In this document: positions 7,561-16,088 of the stretch, piece by piece | How the letters are laid out: every line of letters begins with the position of its first letter | How positions within the stretch are numbered: position 1 is the stretch's first letter | Origin: Acidimicrobiia bacterium | GTDB lineage: Bacteria; Actinomycetota; Acidimicrobiia; IMCC26256; JAGNEX01 | Assembly: GCA_020637365.1 (NCBI GenBank) | Contig: JACJWE010000001.1 | Location: 558,001 to 622,000, forward strand | DNA: 64,000 bases | Direction: 5' to 3' | Program-made: the position numbers and the translations under genes | The notes under the pieces: generated by a model | Databases searched by the model: none | Told to the model about the DNA's origin: nothing | Seen by the model: only the letters and a program-made list of their open reading frames with translations

Positions 7561-8472
7561 GTGGCGGGAATATGCGAAGGTCGGTCTGTCATCGTGACCG
7601 GAGCCGGTCGGGGACTCGGACGCTCCCATGCCTTGGCCTTTGCTCGAGCTGGGGCGAATGTCGTCGTCAACGACATCGGTGCCAGCCTCGACGGGCATGT
7701 GACCGGTGAAACACCAGGCGATCACGTCGTCGCCGAGATCGAGGCGCTCGGCGGCCACGCGGTTGCGAACGGTGACGACATTTCCACGTGGCAGGGCGGT
7801 GCCAACCTGGTCGCTCAATGCCTGGACGTCTTTGGCGGTCTCGATGTCGTCGTGAACAACGCTGGGGTTCTGCGGGACCGCATGCTGGCCAGTATTGGCG
7901 AGGACGAGTGGGACGCGGTGATGTCGGTCCACCTCAAAGGCCACATGTCGACCGCTCGACACGCGATCGAATACTGGCGGGCACACAGCAAGGCCGGTGG
8001 GGAGGTGTCGGGCCGAGTCATCAACACTAGTTCAGGTGCTGGTCTGCTGGGGTCGGTCGGACAAGGCAACTACTCCGCCGCCAAGGCGGGCATCGTTGCT
8101 CTCACCCTGGTGCAGGCGGCTGAGTGGGGTCGCTACGGCGTGACCGCCAACGCGATTGCGCCCGCGGCTCGCACACGTATGACCGAGATGGTCTTCGCCG
8201 ACATGATGGCCGAAGTCGACGACGGCGCCTTCGACGCCATGGCCCCCGACAACGTGTCGCCGCTACTCGTCTTTCTGGGCAGCCGGTATAGCGGCGAGGT
8301 GACAGGGCGGGTCTTTGAGGTCGAAGGTGGCAAGATCTCGCTGATGGACGGTTGGCGGCCGGGTGCAACGGTCGACAAGGGGGCACGATGGGAGCCCGAA
8401 GAACTCGGGGCGGTCGTGCGCGACCTCGTCGCCGAAGCCCCGATGCCGTTGCCGGTGTACGGCGCCTCATAG
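7561..8472 (+). CDS. SDR-family oxidoreductase (FabG / HSD17B4-like)
   Basis: The 303-residue protein is a classical short-chain dehydrogenase: cofactor-binding VTGAGRGLGRSHALAFA (about residues 12-28), NNAGVLRD, catalytic Ser in INTSSGAGLLG, and the YSAAK Tyr/Lys pair (YSAAKAGIVAL). The extended C-terminal part after the Rossmann fold, and the opening with GRSHA, resemble the dehydrogenase part of peroxisomal multifunctional enzymes and mycobacterial homologues such as Rv3548c, which act on 3-hydroxyacyl-CoA or steroid substrates. GTG start at 7561 is preceded by GAAAGGGG. The CoA-transferase and thiolase upstream fit a role in lipid or steroid acyl-CoA breakdown, but they are separated from it by two minus-strand genes. 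Confidence 0.88.
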   Translation: MAGICEGRSVIVTGAGRGLGRSHALAFARAGANVVVNDIGASLDGHVTGETPGDHVVAEIEALGGHAVANGDDISTWQGGANLVAQCLDVFGGLDVVVNNAGVLRDRMLASIGEDEWDAVMSVHLKGHMSTARHAIEYWRAHSKAGGEVSGRVINTSSGAGLLGSVGQGNYSAAKAGIVALTLVQAAEWGRYGVTANAIAPAARTRMTEMVFADMMAEVDDGAFDAMAPDNVSPLLVFLGSRYSGEVTGRVFEVEGGKISLMDGWRPGATVDKGARWEPEELGAVVRDLVAEAPMPLPVYGAS

Positions 8473-8562
8473 GGCCACTACCCTTCACATGTCGGTTCTG
8501 AGTTTCCCGACGGTGCAATGAGGCCCAGCGCTCACGCCACTTTGACTAGCGGAGGTTGACAG

Positions 8563-9204
8563 ATGTCGGATTTCAAGATTGTGGTCAACGGCGTCCAAGA
8601 CGGGGGAGTGATCCCCGCTGCGTTCGCGTTGTGCGTACCCGCCGAGGTTGGTCACGTCGCGATGGCGCCAAATCGCAACCCCGCCGTGTCGTGGTCGGGC
8701 GCACCCGAAGGAACGCGTTCCTTTGCCTTGCTCGTCGTCGACAGCGACGCGCCCACCGTCGCGGATGACGTCAACGTCGAGGGGCGAACGGTTCCAAGCG
8801 ATCTTGCTCGAGCCGATTTCAGTCACTGGGTGCTCGTCGACATCCCCGCAGATCGTGACCGCATCGCCGAAGGCGAATCATCTGACGGTGTGACGCCACA
8901 CGGTAAGACGCCAACGACTCAGGTCTTCGGGGTTGAGGGCATCAACGACTACACCGGCTGGTTTCAAGGCGACGCCGATATGGAGGGTGTGTACGGAGGC
9001 TATGACGGACCATGTCCACCATGGAACGATTCGATCGTTCACCGCTACACCTTCACCCTGTATGCGCTCGATATCCCCACCCTGGGACTCGCTGGGTCAT
9101 TCACCCTGGCCGACGCGCTGGCCCGGCTCGACGGACACATCTTGGCGACCGCAGCGTTGACCGCGGTCTACACCTTGACACCCAGCCTGATCGACACCAT
9201 CTGA
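8563..9204 (+). CDS. YbhB/YbcL-type phosphatidylethanolamine-binding protein (PEBP) family
   Basis: The 213-residue protein shows the two conserved PEBP signatures: NPAVSWSGAPEGTRSFALLV followed by DSDAP, and later GYDGPCPPWNDSIVHRY with FTLYALD. PEBP proteins of the bacterial YbhB type are cytosolic or periplasmic small-ligand-binding folds whose cellular role is mostly unknown; the label 'Raf kinase inhibitor-like' is historical. No signal peptide is visible. The length is somewhat above the usual 150-180 because of an insertion (ADDVNVEGRTVPSDLARADF) before the HWVL strand. Start ATG 8563 has GGAGG upstream at good spacing. It stands 90 bases after the SDR gene. Confidence 0.9.
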   Translation: MSDFKIVVNGVQDGGVIPAAFALCVPAEVGHVAMAPNRNPAVSWSGAPEGTRSFALLVVDSDAPTVADDVNVEGRTVPSDLARADFSHWVLVDIPADRDRIAEGESSDGVTPHGKTPTTQVFGVEGINDYTGWFQGDADMEGVYGGYDGPCPPWNDSIVHRYTFTLYALDIPTLGLAGSFTLADALARLDGHILATAALTAVYTLTPSLIDTI

Positions 9205-9293
9205 CGGGGTAGCCACTCACTGGGCGGTAGCTCGGCGACCTGCGGTTGTGCGGTGTCGTGATGGCGGGGTGACGCGCATTAGCCTTTCCCGCC

Positions 9294-11924
9294 ATGAAGC
9301 CCACAACAGCGGCGGCCCTTCGTGAGCAATTCGTAGAATTTTTCGAGGCCCGAGGCCATACTCGGGTCCCCTCGGCGAGCCTGATTCCGCACGATCCCTC
9401 ACTGCTGCTGACCGCAGCAGGCATGGTGCCGTTCAAGCCGTACATGTTGGGTGATGAGCCAGCCCCCTACCCGCGTGCGACGTCGGTGCAGAAGTGCTTC
9501 CGTACGACCGACATCGACATTGTCGGCCATACGACACGGCACTGCACCTTCTTTGAGATGCTGGGCAACTTCAGTTTAGGGGACTACTTCAAAGAGGCGG
9601 CCATTCCATACGCCTGGGAGTTCGTCACCGACGTGCTTGGATTTCCTGCGGACAAACTCTGGGTGACGGTCTACAAGGACGATGACGAGGCAGCCGAGAT
9701 CTGGCGTACCGCCGTCGGTGTCGACTCCGAACGCATCCAACGCGGCGAAGACGACAACTTTTGGACGATGGGGCCGACCGGTCCGTGTGGGCCCTGTTCA
9801 GAGATCTTCTATGACAAGGGTCCCGAGTTCGGTCCTGACGGTGGGCCGATCGGCGGAGGCGAAGAACGCTTTGTCGAGGTTTGGAACCTCGTGTTTATGC
9901 AGTACGACCGGGGTGCCGATGGTGCGCTGACCGAGCTGCCGCGGAAAAACATCGATACCGGTGCCGGTCTCGAAAGGATCCTCGCCGTGCTCGGCGGCCA
10001 AGGCTCCATCTTCGACACCGATGAGCTACGTCAACTCGTTCAATCCGCCGAAACGTTGACCGGGCGTACCTATGGTGTCGATGAGACCGTCGATGTGTCG
10101 CTCCGGATTCTCGCCGAACACGGCCGGGCGGCGACGATGCTTATCGGCGATGGGGTGTTTCCCTCCAATGAGGACCGCGGCTATGTGCTTCGGCGGATCT
10201 TGCGCCGATTGATTCTGCATTCCTACCGGCTCGGCGTGGCTGACGGTGCCGCGACGACGCTGATGACGACCTCGATCGATCTGATGGGGTCCGCCTACCC
10301 AAGCCTCGAATCGCAACGCACATTCATCTTGAGTGTCGCATCCCGCGAAGAGGATCGGTTTCGTCGAACGCTGCAACGTGGACTCGATCGACTCGAAGAA
10401 CTGTTGGCGCAAACGGGGGCGACCGTCTCAGGTGACGATGCGTTCTTTTTGCACGACACGTTGGGGTTTCCTTTCGACCTGACCAGAGAGATCGCTGCCG
10501 AACGTGGCGCCGAGGTCGACGCGGAGGGTTTCGAAGCGTTGATGCTGGCTCAGCGGGAACGGGCCCGTGCCGCGCAGCGCGGCAACGACGGGGCCGATGG
10601 CGCCGAGGTCGAAGCGTTGCGTTCGTTGGTCGATTCCTTTGGGGCAACCGAATTCACCGGCTACGTTGCCGATGCTACCGACGCGGTCATCATCGGCGTG
10701 TTTGATGCCGATGCCGAGTCGGCGTCCGGAGATACTCCCCAGGCGGTCGACATCTATCTGGACCGCACACCGTTCTATGCCGAATCCGGTGGTCAGATCG
10801 GCGACACCGGTGTGATCTCCTCACCCGACGGTTCGATGGTGCTCGACGTCGTCGACACGACCTACTCGCTTCCCGGCACCCTCGTGCGTCACCGCGCACT
10901 CATCCGTTCGGGGACGCCGACGACGGGCATGGCGGTGACGGCGGTCATCGACCGCGATCGCCGTGAACGGATCCGCCGCAATCACACAGGTACCCACCTG
11001 CTGCATTGGGCGCTGCGCGAAGTGCTTGGTGATCACGTCAAACAGGCCGGATCCTACGTCGGGCCCGACCGCCTACGTTTTGACTTCAGCCACTATGAAC
11101 CGGTCACATCAGAGGATCTTGCCAAGATTGAAGCGTTGGTCAACAGCGAGGTGCTCGAGGACCCCGCGGTTGAGACGATCGAGGCGTCCCGCGACGATGC
11201 CGAGACCATGGGTGCGGTCGCGTTCTTCGGCGACAAGTACGGCGACCAGGTGCGCGTCCTCCAAGCGGGACCCAAGTCGCTCGAGTTTTGTGGGGGTACT
11301 CACGTACGTTCCCTCGGCCAGATCGGTCCGGTGATCGTCCTGTCTGAGTCCTCGATCGGGTCGAACCTTCGCCGCATCGAGGCGGTCACCGGATTTGGAG
11401 CCCTTGAATGGATGGCCGGTGAGCGGACGATCGTTGCCGACGCTGCGGCCCAACTCCAAACCACGCCAACCGATGTGGTCGATCGAATCGCAGCGCTCCA
11501 AGGCGAGTTGAAACAAGTACGAGGTGCCCTTCGTGACACCCGAGCCCAACAAGGTGCAGCGACCGCACGACAGGTCGCATCCGACGCGACCGATGGAATC
11601 GCGGCTGCCCGTGTCGACGGCTCGACGCCCGATCAGCTGCGTGAGATGGCGCTTGCCGCTCGCGACGCTCTCGGTTCGGGTGTGGCGATTTTCGTGGGCG
11701 CATCCGAGGACGGGGCCAAGGCGGGAATCGCTGTGGCCGTGTCGAAAGATCTCCAAGACCGTGGCCTCGCGGCCTCAGAGCTCGCTGCTCCTGGCGCACG
11801 CCTGCTCGGGGGCGGCACGGCGCGACGTCCCGACTTCGTCGTCGGCGGGGGAGCCCAGGTGGGCAACCTCGACGCCGCGCTCGATGCGGTTCGAGCTGCT
11901 GCGCTCAGCGCGACGACACCCTGA
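9294..11924 (+). CDS. alaS: Alanyl-tRNA synthetase
   Basis: The 876-residue protein has the full alaRS architecture. The class II catalytic core comes first (AAGMVPFKPYMLGDEPAPYP, then TSVQKCFRTTDID and HCTFFEMLGNFSLGDYFK), followed by an anticodon-independent recognition region, the editing domain with zinc-type motifs HTGTHLLHWALR and CGGTHVRSLG, and a C-terminal oligomerisation/C-Ala domain ending GGGGTARRPD-like (GGGTARRPDFVVGGG). It charges tRNA-Ala in the cytosol and clears mischarged Ser/Gly. Start ATG 9294 gives the usual MKPTTAAALREQF opening. ruvX and mltG follow immediately, a gene order conserved in many bacteria. Confidence 0.98.
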   Translation: MKPTTAAALREQFVEFFEARGHTRVPSASLIPHDPSLLLTAAGMVPFKPYMLGDEPAPYPRATSVQKCFRTTDIDIVGHTTRHCTFFEMLGNFSLGDYFKEAAIPYAWEFVTDVLGFPADKLWVTVYKDDDEAAEIWRTAVGVDSERIQRGEDDNFWTMGPTGPCGPCSEIFYDKGPEFGPDGGPIGGGEERFVEVWNLVFMQYDRGADGALTELPRKNIDTGAGLERILAVLGGQGSIFDTDELRQLVQSAETLTGRTYGVDETVDVSLRILAEHGRAATMLIGDGVFPSNEDRGYVLRRILRRLILHSYRLGVADGAATTLMTTSIDLMGSAYPSLESQRTFILSVASREEDRFRRTLQRGLDRLEELLAQTGATVSGDDAFFLHDTLGFPFDLTREIAAERGAEVDAEGFEALMLAQRERARAAQRGNDGADGAEVEALRSLVDSFGATEFTGYVADATDAVIIGVFDADAESASGDTPQAVDIYLDRTPFYAESGGQIGDTGVISSPDGSMVLDVVDTTYSLPGTLVRHRALIRSGTPTTGMAVTAVIDRDRRERIRRNHTGTHLLHWALREVLGDHVKQAGSYVGPDRLRFDFSHYEPVTSEDLAKIEALVNSEVLEDPAVETIEASRDDAETMGAVAFFGDKYGDQVRVLQAGPKSLEFCGGTHVRSLGQIGPVIVLSESSIGSNLRRIEAVTGFGALEWMAGERTIVADAAAQLQTTPTDVVDRIAALQGELKQVRGALRDTRAQQGAATARQVASDATDGIAAARVDGSTPDQLREMALAARDALGSGVAIFVGASEDGAKAGIAVAVSKDLQDRGLAASELAAPGARLLGGGTARRPDFVVGGGAQVGNLDAALDAVRAAALSATTP

Positions 11925-11929
11925 GCGCG

Positions 11930-12361
11930 ATGGGTCGTGTCTTGGGGCTCGATCCCGGGGAGAGTCGGTGGGGCGTTGCACTTTCGGATCCCGGGCGCAT
12001 GGTCGCCTCACCTCATATCGTGATCGACGTCCGCGGCGATGGCCGAGAGGCAAAGGCCCAGATCAAAGCAATCGTTCGGGAATACGACGTCGACCAGATC
12101 GTCGTGGGACTTCCGCTGTCGCTCGATGGACAGGCCGGACCGGCGGCTCAACGCGCTGTTGAAACGGCGCACGCATTGCGTACGATGCTTGGCGGTCGGG
12201 TGAGCGTTGAGCTATCCGATGAGCGTTTCACCACCGTGAGTGCCGAGCGTGCGCTCCGAGAAGGTGGCGTCCGCGGCAAGGCTCGCCGCCAACGGGTTGA
12301 CAAGGTCGCCGCAGCGGTGATGCTCCAGAGTTACTTAGACGGTGGCGGAGGAACGGCATGA
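11930..12361 (+). CDS. ruvX: RuvX/YqgF-type putative pre-16S rRNA nuclease (Holliday-junction-resolvase fold)
   Basis: The 143-residue protein opens with GRVLGLDPGESRWGVALSD, the first acidic motif of the RNase H-like YqgF fold, continues with QIVVGLPLSLDG and DERFTTVSAE (second acidic residue) and ends with a QRVDKVAAAVMLQSYLD helix carrying the last acidic residue. The family processes the 5' end of 16S rRNA and is also annotated as a resolvase. It lies five bases after alaS and overlaps mltG by ATGA, so the three are probably co-transcribed. Confidence 0.95.
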   Translation: MGRVLGLDPGESRWGVALSDPGRMVASPHIVIDVRGDGREAKAQIKAIVREYDVDQIVVGLPLSLDGQAGPAAQRAVETAHALRTMLGGRVSVELSDERFTTVSAERALREGGVRGKARRQRVDKVAAAVMLQSYLDGGGGTA

Positions 12362-13995
12362 CAAGCGACGACCACAATGGCCGGAGGGATCCGGCTGGCC
12401 GACGCAAACCCGTTGACGATTCCCGCCAAGATCCGCCACCGCGCGCAGGTAGCGAGCGGGGGCGCAGTCAGCCGTCGAGGGAGTCGTTTGGACGTCGGTC
12501 GGTCGCTGGCCGAGGCAGGGACGATGCATCCTGGGAGGAGCCCCCTCGGCGTGCCGCTCGCCGCGATGGGTTGCGCGACGACTCTGAACGTCTCGGTGAT
12601 CCAGCCAGGCAGCAGACAAGCCGTCGTCGTACGAGCGGCCGTGGCGAAACCCGCCCCAGCACCTTCAACGCGGACCCCGAGCGGACCGGTGGAACGTGGA
12701 CGCCGCCGCCAGCTGCTCAATGGTCGACGGGTGCGGAATCGGGCGAGGCCGGGGCGCGTTGGGCGGCGACTTCACCGGGCAGGTCGCCGTGGGGTAGTGA
12801 CGACCACTACGCCGAGTTCGATGACGACTATGTCGAGCCGACCTATGAGCACCAATACGTGCCTGCCGGGAAAGTCGTTCCACATGGTGCCCGCGAGGCC
12901 CGTCAGAAGGTCGGTTCGCGCGCCCGCAGCGTGACCGGTCCGGACGGTGATGGTCCAGAGGGTGTGAGTCCGCAGCGTCGCCGTCGCCGTCTGATCCTTT
13001 TCGGCGCGTTGGTCGCGGTCATTCTGATCGCAATCGCCGCGCCCTGGTTCTGGTATCGGGGTCAAGTCAATGGTTCCGGTGGCGACGGCGAACAGGTGGC
13101 GGTCTCGATCCCCGAAGGGTCGAGCGTGGCGGGCATCGGCAAAATCCTCAACGAAGCGGGTGTCACCGGATCGCCGCGGGCCTGGACGATCTATACGCGG
13201 CTCAATCCGCCCGATGACATCCAAGCCGGGGATTACACCTTGTCCAAGGGGATGTCGTTTCCCGATGCGATCGACGTGCTCGTGGAAGGCCCGACCCCGT
13301 TGCCGGTCACCAAGATCACAATTCCTGAAGGCCTCTGGTTGACCGAGATCGCCGAGCGCGTCACAGAGGCAGGACTCGACGGGGATGCGTTCTTGGGTTT
13401 GGCCACCGATGGATCGGTGCGGTCTCAATGGCAGCCTGAAGGCGTCACCACGCTGGAAGGGTTGCTCTATCCCGATACCTATTTCCTCGGTCCAGATAAC
13501 ACCGAAGCCGACCTGCTCCAAGCGATGATCGACCGATTCGATGAGCAGATGGCGTCGATCGACCTGACAAACACCGCACCGAGCGCAGGTCTGACGCCCT
13601 ATGAGGCGATCGTCATGGGTTCACTCATCGAAGGTGAGGCAAAGCTGCCAGCGGACCGCGCAAACATTTCCTCGGTCATGCATAACCGCATCGAAAAGGG
13701 CATGCCGCTCCAGATCGACGCGACCGTCATCTACGCGATGGGGGACCGGGTCAGCCGCGTGCTGTACGACGACCTCGAAATCGATTCCCCGTTCAACACC
13801 TACCAGAACAAAGGATTGCCGCCGTCGCCGATCGCTGCATCTCGGGTCGAATCGATCGATGCAGCCGTCCATCCTGCGGCCACCGACTACATCTATTACA
13901 TGGTGATCAGCTCAGATGGAGCTCACGGCTTCGCAAGTGATGAGGCCGGGCGCCAGGCCTTGTTCCGAGAAGCCGAAGCTAACGGGGTCCGGTGA
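12358..13995 (+). CDS. mltG: Endolytic murein transglycosylase MltG (YceG-like)
   Basis: The 545-residue protein has a long charged, disordered N-terminus (about 210 residues, Arg/Asp/Pro-rich), one membrane segment (RLILFGALVAVILIAIAAPW, about residues 212-232) and an extracellular YceG domain. The catalytic region reads IVMGSLIEGEAKLPADRANI, with the glutamate of EGEAK as the probable catalytic acid, followed by VMHNRIEKGMPLQIDATVIY and SPFNTYQNKGLPPSPI. MltG cleaves nascent glycan strands and sets their length. The N-terminal extension is a usual actinobacterial feature. It starts at the ATGA overlap with ruvX and overlaps the start of aroE. Confidence 0.95.
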   Translation: MTSDDHNGRRDPAGRRKPVDDSRQDPPPRAGSERGRSQPSRESFGRRSVAGRGRDDASWEEPPRRAARRDGLRDDSERLGDPARQQTSRRRTSGRGETRPSTFNADPERTGGTWTPPPAAQWSTGAESGEAGARWAATSPGRSPWGSDDHYAEFDDDYVEPTYEHQYVPAGKVVPHGAREARQKVGSRARSVTGPDGDGPEGVSPQRRRRRLILFGALVAVILIAIAAPWFWYRGQVNGSGGDGEQVAVSIPEGSSVAGIGKILNEAGVTGSPRAWTIYTRLNPPDDIQAGDYTLSKGMSFPDAIDVLVEGPTPLPVTKITIPEGLWLTEIAERVTEAGLDGDAFLGLATDGSVRSQWQPEGVTTLEGLLYPDTYFLGPDNTEADLLQAMIDRFDEQMASIDLTNTAPSAGLTPYEAIVMGSLIEGEAKLPADRANISSVMHNRIEKGMPLQIDATVIYAMGDRVSRVLYDDLEIDSPFNTYQNKGLPPSPIAASRVESIDAAVHPAATDYIYYMVISSDGAHGFASDEAGRQALFREAEANGVR

Positions 13996-15065
13996 ATCAA
14001 CGACCAACATCGGACCCGAGAGCCGATGGCGCTACCAGCGAGAGCGCAGAGCCTTCCATGCCGGGGTGCGGCGGTTCTCGCTGGCCGGGTCACATCTCGG
14101 GGGCGGTAGGGGTTCGGGTGACCGGGGCGACCCAGGTCGCTGCGGTCATCGGCGATCCTGTCACCCACTCGCTTTCGCCAACATTGCATAATGCGGGATT
14201 CGCGCATACCGGACTTGATTGGGTCTATGTCGCCCTACCCGTACGGGCTGGGACAGGTCGAAGCGTTATCGAAGCGATGCGGACCTTAGGGCTGGCGGGT
14301 ATGAACGTGACCATGCCTCACAAGGATTCGGTCGCGGAGGCTTGTGACGCGCTGTCGGCAACGGCGGCGCGGCTCGGTGCGGTCAATACCGTCGTCTGGC
14401 ATGGCGATGCCCTGGTGGGTCACTCGACCGATGGCCCCGGATTGGTGGCTGCCCTCCAAGACCTCGGGGTCGCATATGGTCCTGACCGTCCCGTGTTGGT
14501 GGTTGGCGCGGGTGGAGCGGCGCGAGCCGCGGTGTATTCGCTGGGACAGCACGACGTTCCGGTGTCGGTCGCTGCCCGCCGAGAAGAACCAGCGCGGCTC
14601 GCTGCCGAACTCGCTCCGTTGGGCCGCGCGGTGGGGTGGCCCGACACTCCTCTAGCAGCACAGGCTTTGCTCGACGACCACGCGCTGGTCATCAACGCGA
14701 TTCCGCTCGGTATGGGTGACCGCGATCGGGCGCACCCTTTCGAACGGCTCCGATGGCGAGAGGATCAAGTTCTCTATGACATGGTCTATTGGCCGGCGGA
14801 AACATCGCTGATCCGAGATGTCCGCGCACGTGGCGGGCAGGCGCACAACGGACTCTCGATGTTGATTCACCAAGCAGCGCTCGCGTTTGAGCTCTGGACG
14901 GGCGTCCCGGCACCGGTTGAGGTCATGACCGAGGCGGGGCAGTCGGCGCTCTTGGAACGAGCTCGCCGAGCCAAACATGCAAACGAGCCCATCGAAGCGT
15001 CGAAGGTCTCGGCTGCGGAAACGATCGACCTTATCCCGAGTGTTTTGGACGGCGAGCCCAGCTGA
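13992..15065 (+). CDS. aroE: Shikimate dehydrogenase (NADP+)
   Basis: The family's substrate motif AAVIGDPVTHSLSPTLHNAGF, the catalytic Lys in NVTMPHKD, NTVVWHGDALVGHSTDGPG and the glycine-rich VLVVGAGGAARAAV cofactor loop are all present. It reduces 3-dehydroshikimate to shikimate. The frame opens at GTG 13992 (GTGA overlap with mltG) and gives 357 residues, about 80 more than usual: 42 extra residues lie at the N-terminus and a tail of about 30 at the C-terminus. GTG 14118, just before TGATQVAAVIGDP, is an attractive alternative start. aroK-aroB-aroQ follow after the pilus genes. Confidence 0.95.
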   Translation: MNQRPTSDPRADGATSESAEPSMPGCGGSRWPGHISGAVGVRVTGATQVAAVIGDPVTHSLSPTLHNAGFAHTGLDWVYVALPVRAGTGRSVIEAMRTLGLAGMNVTMPHKDSVAEACDALSATAARLGAVNTVVWHGDALVGHSTDGPGLVAALQDLGVAYGPDRPVLVVGAGGAARAAVYSLGQHDVPVSVAARREEPARLAAELAPLGRAVGWPDTPLAAQALLDDHALVINAIPLGMGDRDRAHPFERLRWREDQVLYDMVYWPAETSLIRDVRARGGQAHNGLSMLIHQAALAFELWTGVPAPVEVMTEAGQSALLERARRAKHANEPIEASKVSAAETIDLIPSVLDGEPS

Positions 15066-15148
15066 CCTTCGGTAGCCGGGCTGTCTTGAGGACTGCAACA
15101 CCCCACCAACAAAGCGTTTGATTGTGAACACCCCCTAACAATTGCGGT

Positions 15149-15784
15149 ATGGGCCCTTGTCGGGGCGCGCTTGGCGTCTGCGGCACACTGGTGCTGAGTT
15201 TGCAGCGCGCAGATCTTCGTATCGGACATTCGATCGCGCTGACCGCCGGGGCGTTCGGCGTCCTTGCCGGCTGCGTTCTTGGTTGGCGTGCCAGTCACAA
15301 CGATGACCAGATCTTGTTGTTTTGGTTTGCGGCCTCCGCCGTCGCCGCAGTGAGCGCAGCTATTGATCTACGCCGCCGAATAATTCCCAATCAAGCCTTG
15401 GGGGTCGGTCTTGTCGCGTGGGCGGTCAGCATGTTGTTGTGGGGGGTGGGCTTTGAGTCCGTCGTTCGCGCAGTGCTGAGCGCGGTGGTCGTGGGTGCGT
15501 TGTTGCTGGTTGTTTCCTATTTCAGTGCTGGCGGGTTCGGCATGGGTGATGTCAAGCTTCTGGCGCTACTGGCCATGTTTGGTGGCGTGGTATCGCCGCA
15601 TGTGGTCGTTGCGACTTTGATTATTTCTTCGGCGACGGGTGGTGCGGCGGGAGTATTGCTAGTAATAATGCAACACATACGGACGAGAGAGCCGATTCCC
15701 TTCGGTCCTTTCATCCTGTATGGTTGGTTGTTGACAATCCTTCTCACGAGTGATCAGTTACTCAATGCGGGATTCGTCAGTTAA
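15149..15784 (+). CDS. pilD: Prepilin peptidase, short A24 type
   Basis: The 211-residue membrane protein has six to seven hydrophobic segments and both catalytic aspartate motifs of type IV prepilin peptidases: SAAIDLRRRIIPNQ (about residues 69-82) and GGFGMGDVKLLAL (about residues 129-141). It lacks the N-terminal cytosolic Cys-rich N-methylase domain of PilD proper, so it is a cleavage-only version. It would process pilin-like leader peptides at the membrane. The codon use looks somewhat less GC-biased than its neighbours near 15600-15680. It precedes an HTH gene and pilM/N/O, so it probably serves that pilus system. Confidence 0.88.
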   Translation: MGPCRGALGVCGTLVLSLQRADLRIGHSIALTAGAFGVLAGCVLGWRASHNDDQILLFWFAASAVAAVSAAIDLRRRIIPNQALGVGLVAWAVSMLLWGVGFESVVRAVLSAVVVGALLLVVSYFSAGGFGMGDVKLLALLAMFGGVVSPHVVVATLIISSATGGAAGVLLVIMQHIRTREPIPFGPFILYGWLLTILLTSDQLLNAGFVS

Positions 15785-15888
15785 CGATCGACTCAAGTCG
15801 CGCGGTGGGCGCGCCGAGAGTAACAACGACACCGCTCAGCGTGGTGTCGGTAAGTGGGCTCGGCGCCCCCGACGTTTCCGGAGTTTCC

Positions 15889-16083
15889 ATGTTGCGAGAT
15901 GATCAGCTAATGACGGTCCGAGAAGTGGCCGAACACATGCGCGTATCAACGATGACGGTGTATCGATTGATCAAGGCCGGGGAACTCTCCGCGGTCAGGG
16001 TCGGGAAGAACTTCCGCATTCGTGAGTCCGACCTTCAGGCATACCTCGATGGGTGTACGACCTCTGGAATCGATGAGGATTAA
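15889..16083 (+). CDS. Excisionase-family (MerR-like) winged helix DNA-binding protein
   Basis: From ATG 15889 this is a 64-residue protein made almost entirely of one excisionase-type domain: LMTVREVAEHMRVSTMTVYR followed by LIKAGELSAVRVGKNFRIRE and SDLQAYLDG. Such proteins bind DNA as small activators or architectural factors; in actinobacteria similar genes lie near cell-surface operons and do not imply a phage. A GTG at 15805 would add 28 residues without domain character. It ends five bases before pilM, so it is likely co-transcribed with, and perhaps controls, the pilus genes. Confidence 0.85.
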   Translation: MLRDDQLMTVREVAEHMRVSTMTVYRLIKAGELSAVRVGKNFRIRESDLQAYLDGCTTSGIDED

Positions 16084-16088
16084 CCCCT

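Noticed and set aside
15889..16083. Excisionase as evidence for a prophage or integrative element
   Set aside because: No integrase, attachment site or phage gene is nearby; the domain is common in non-mobile regulators.
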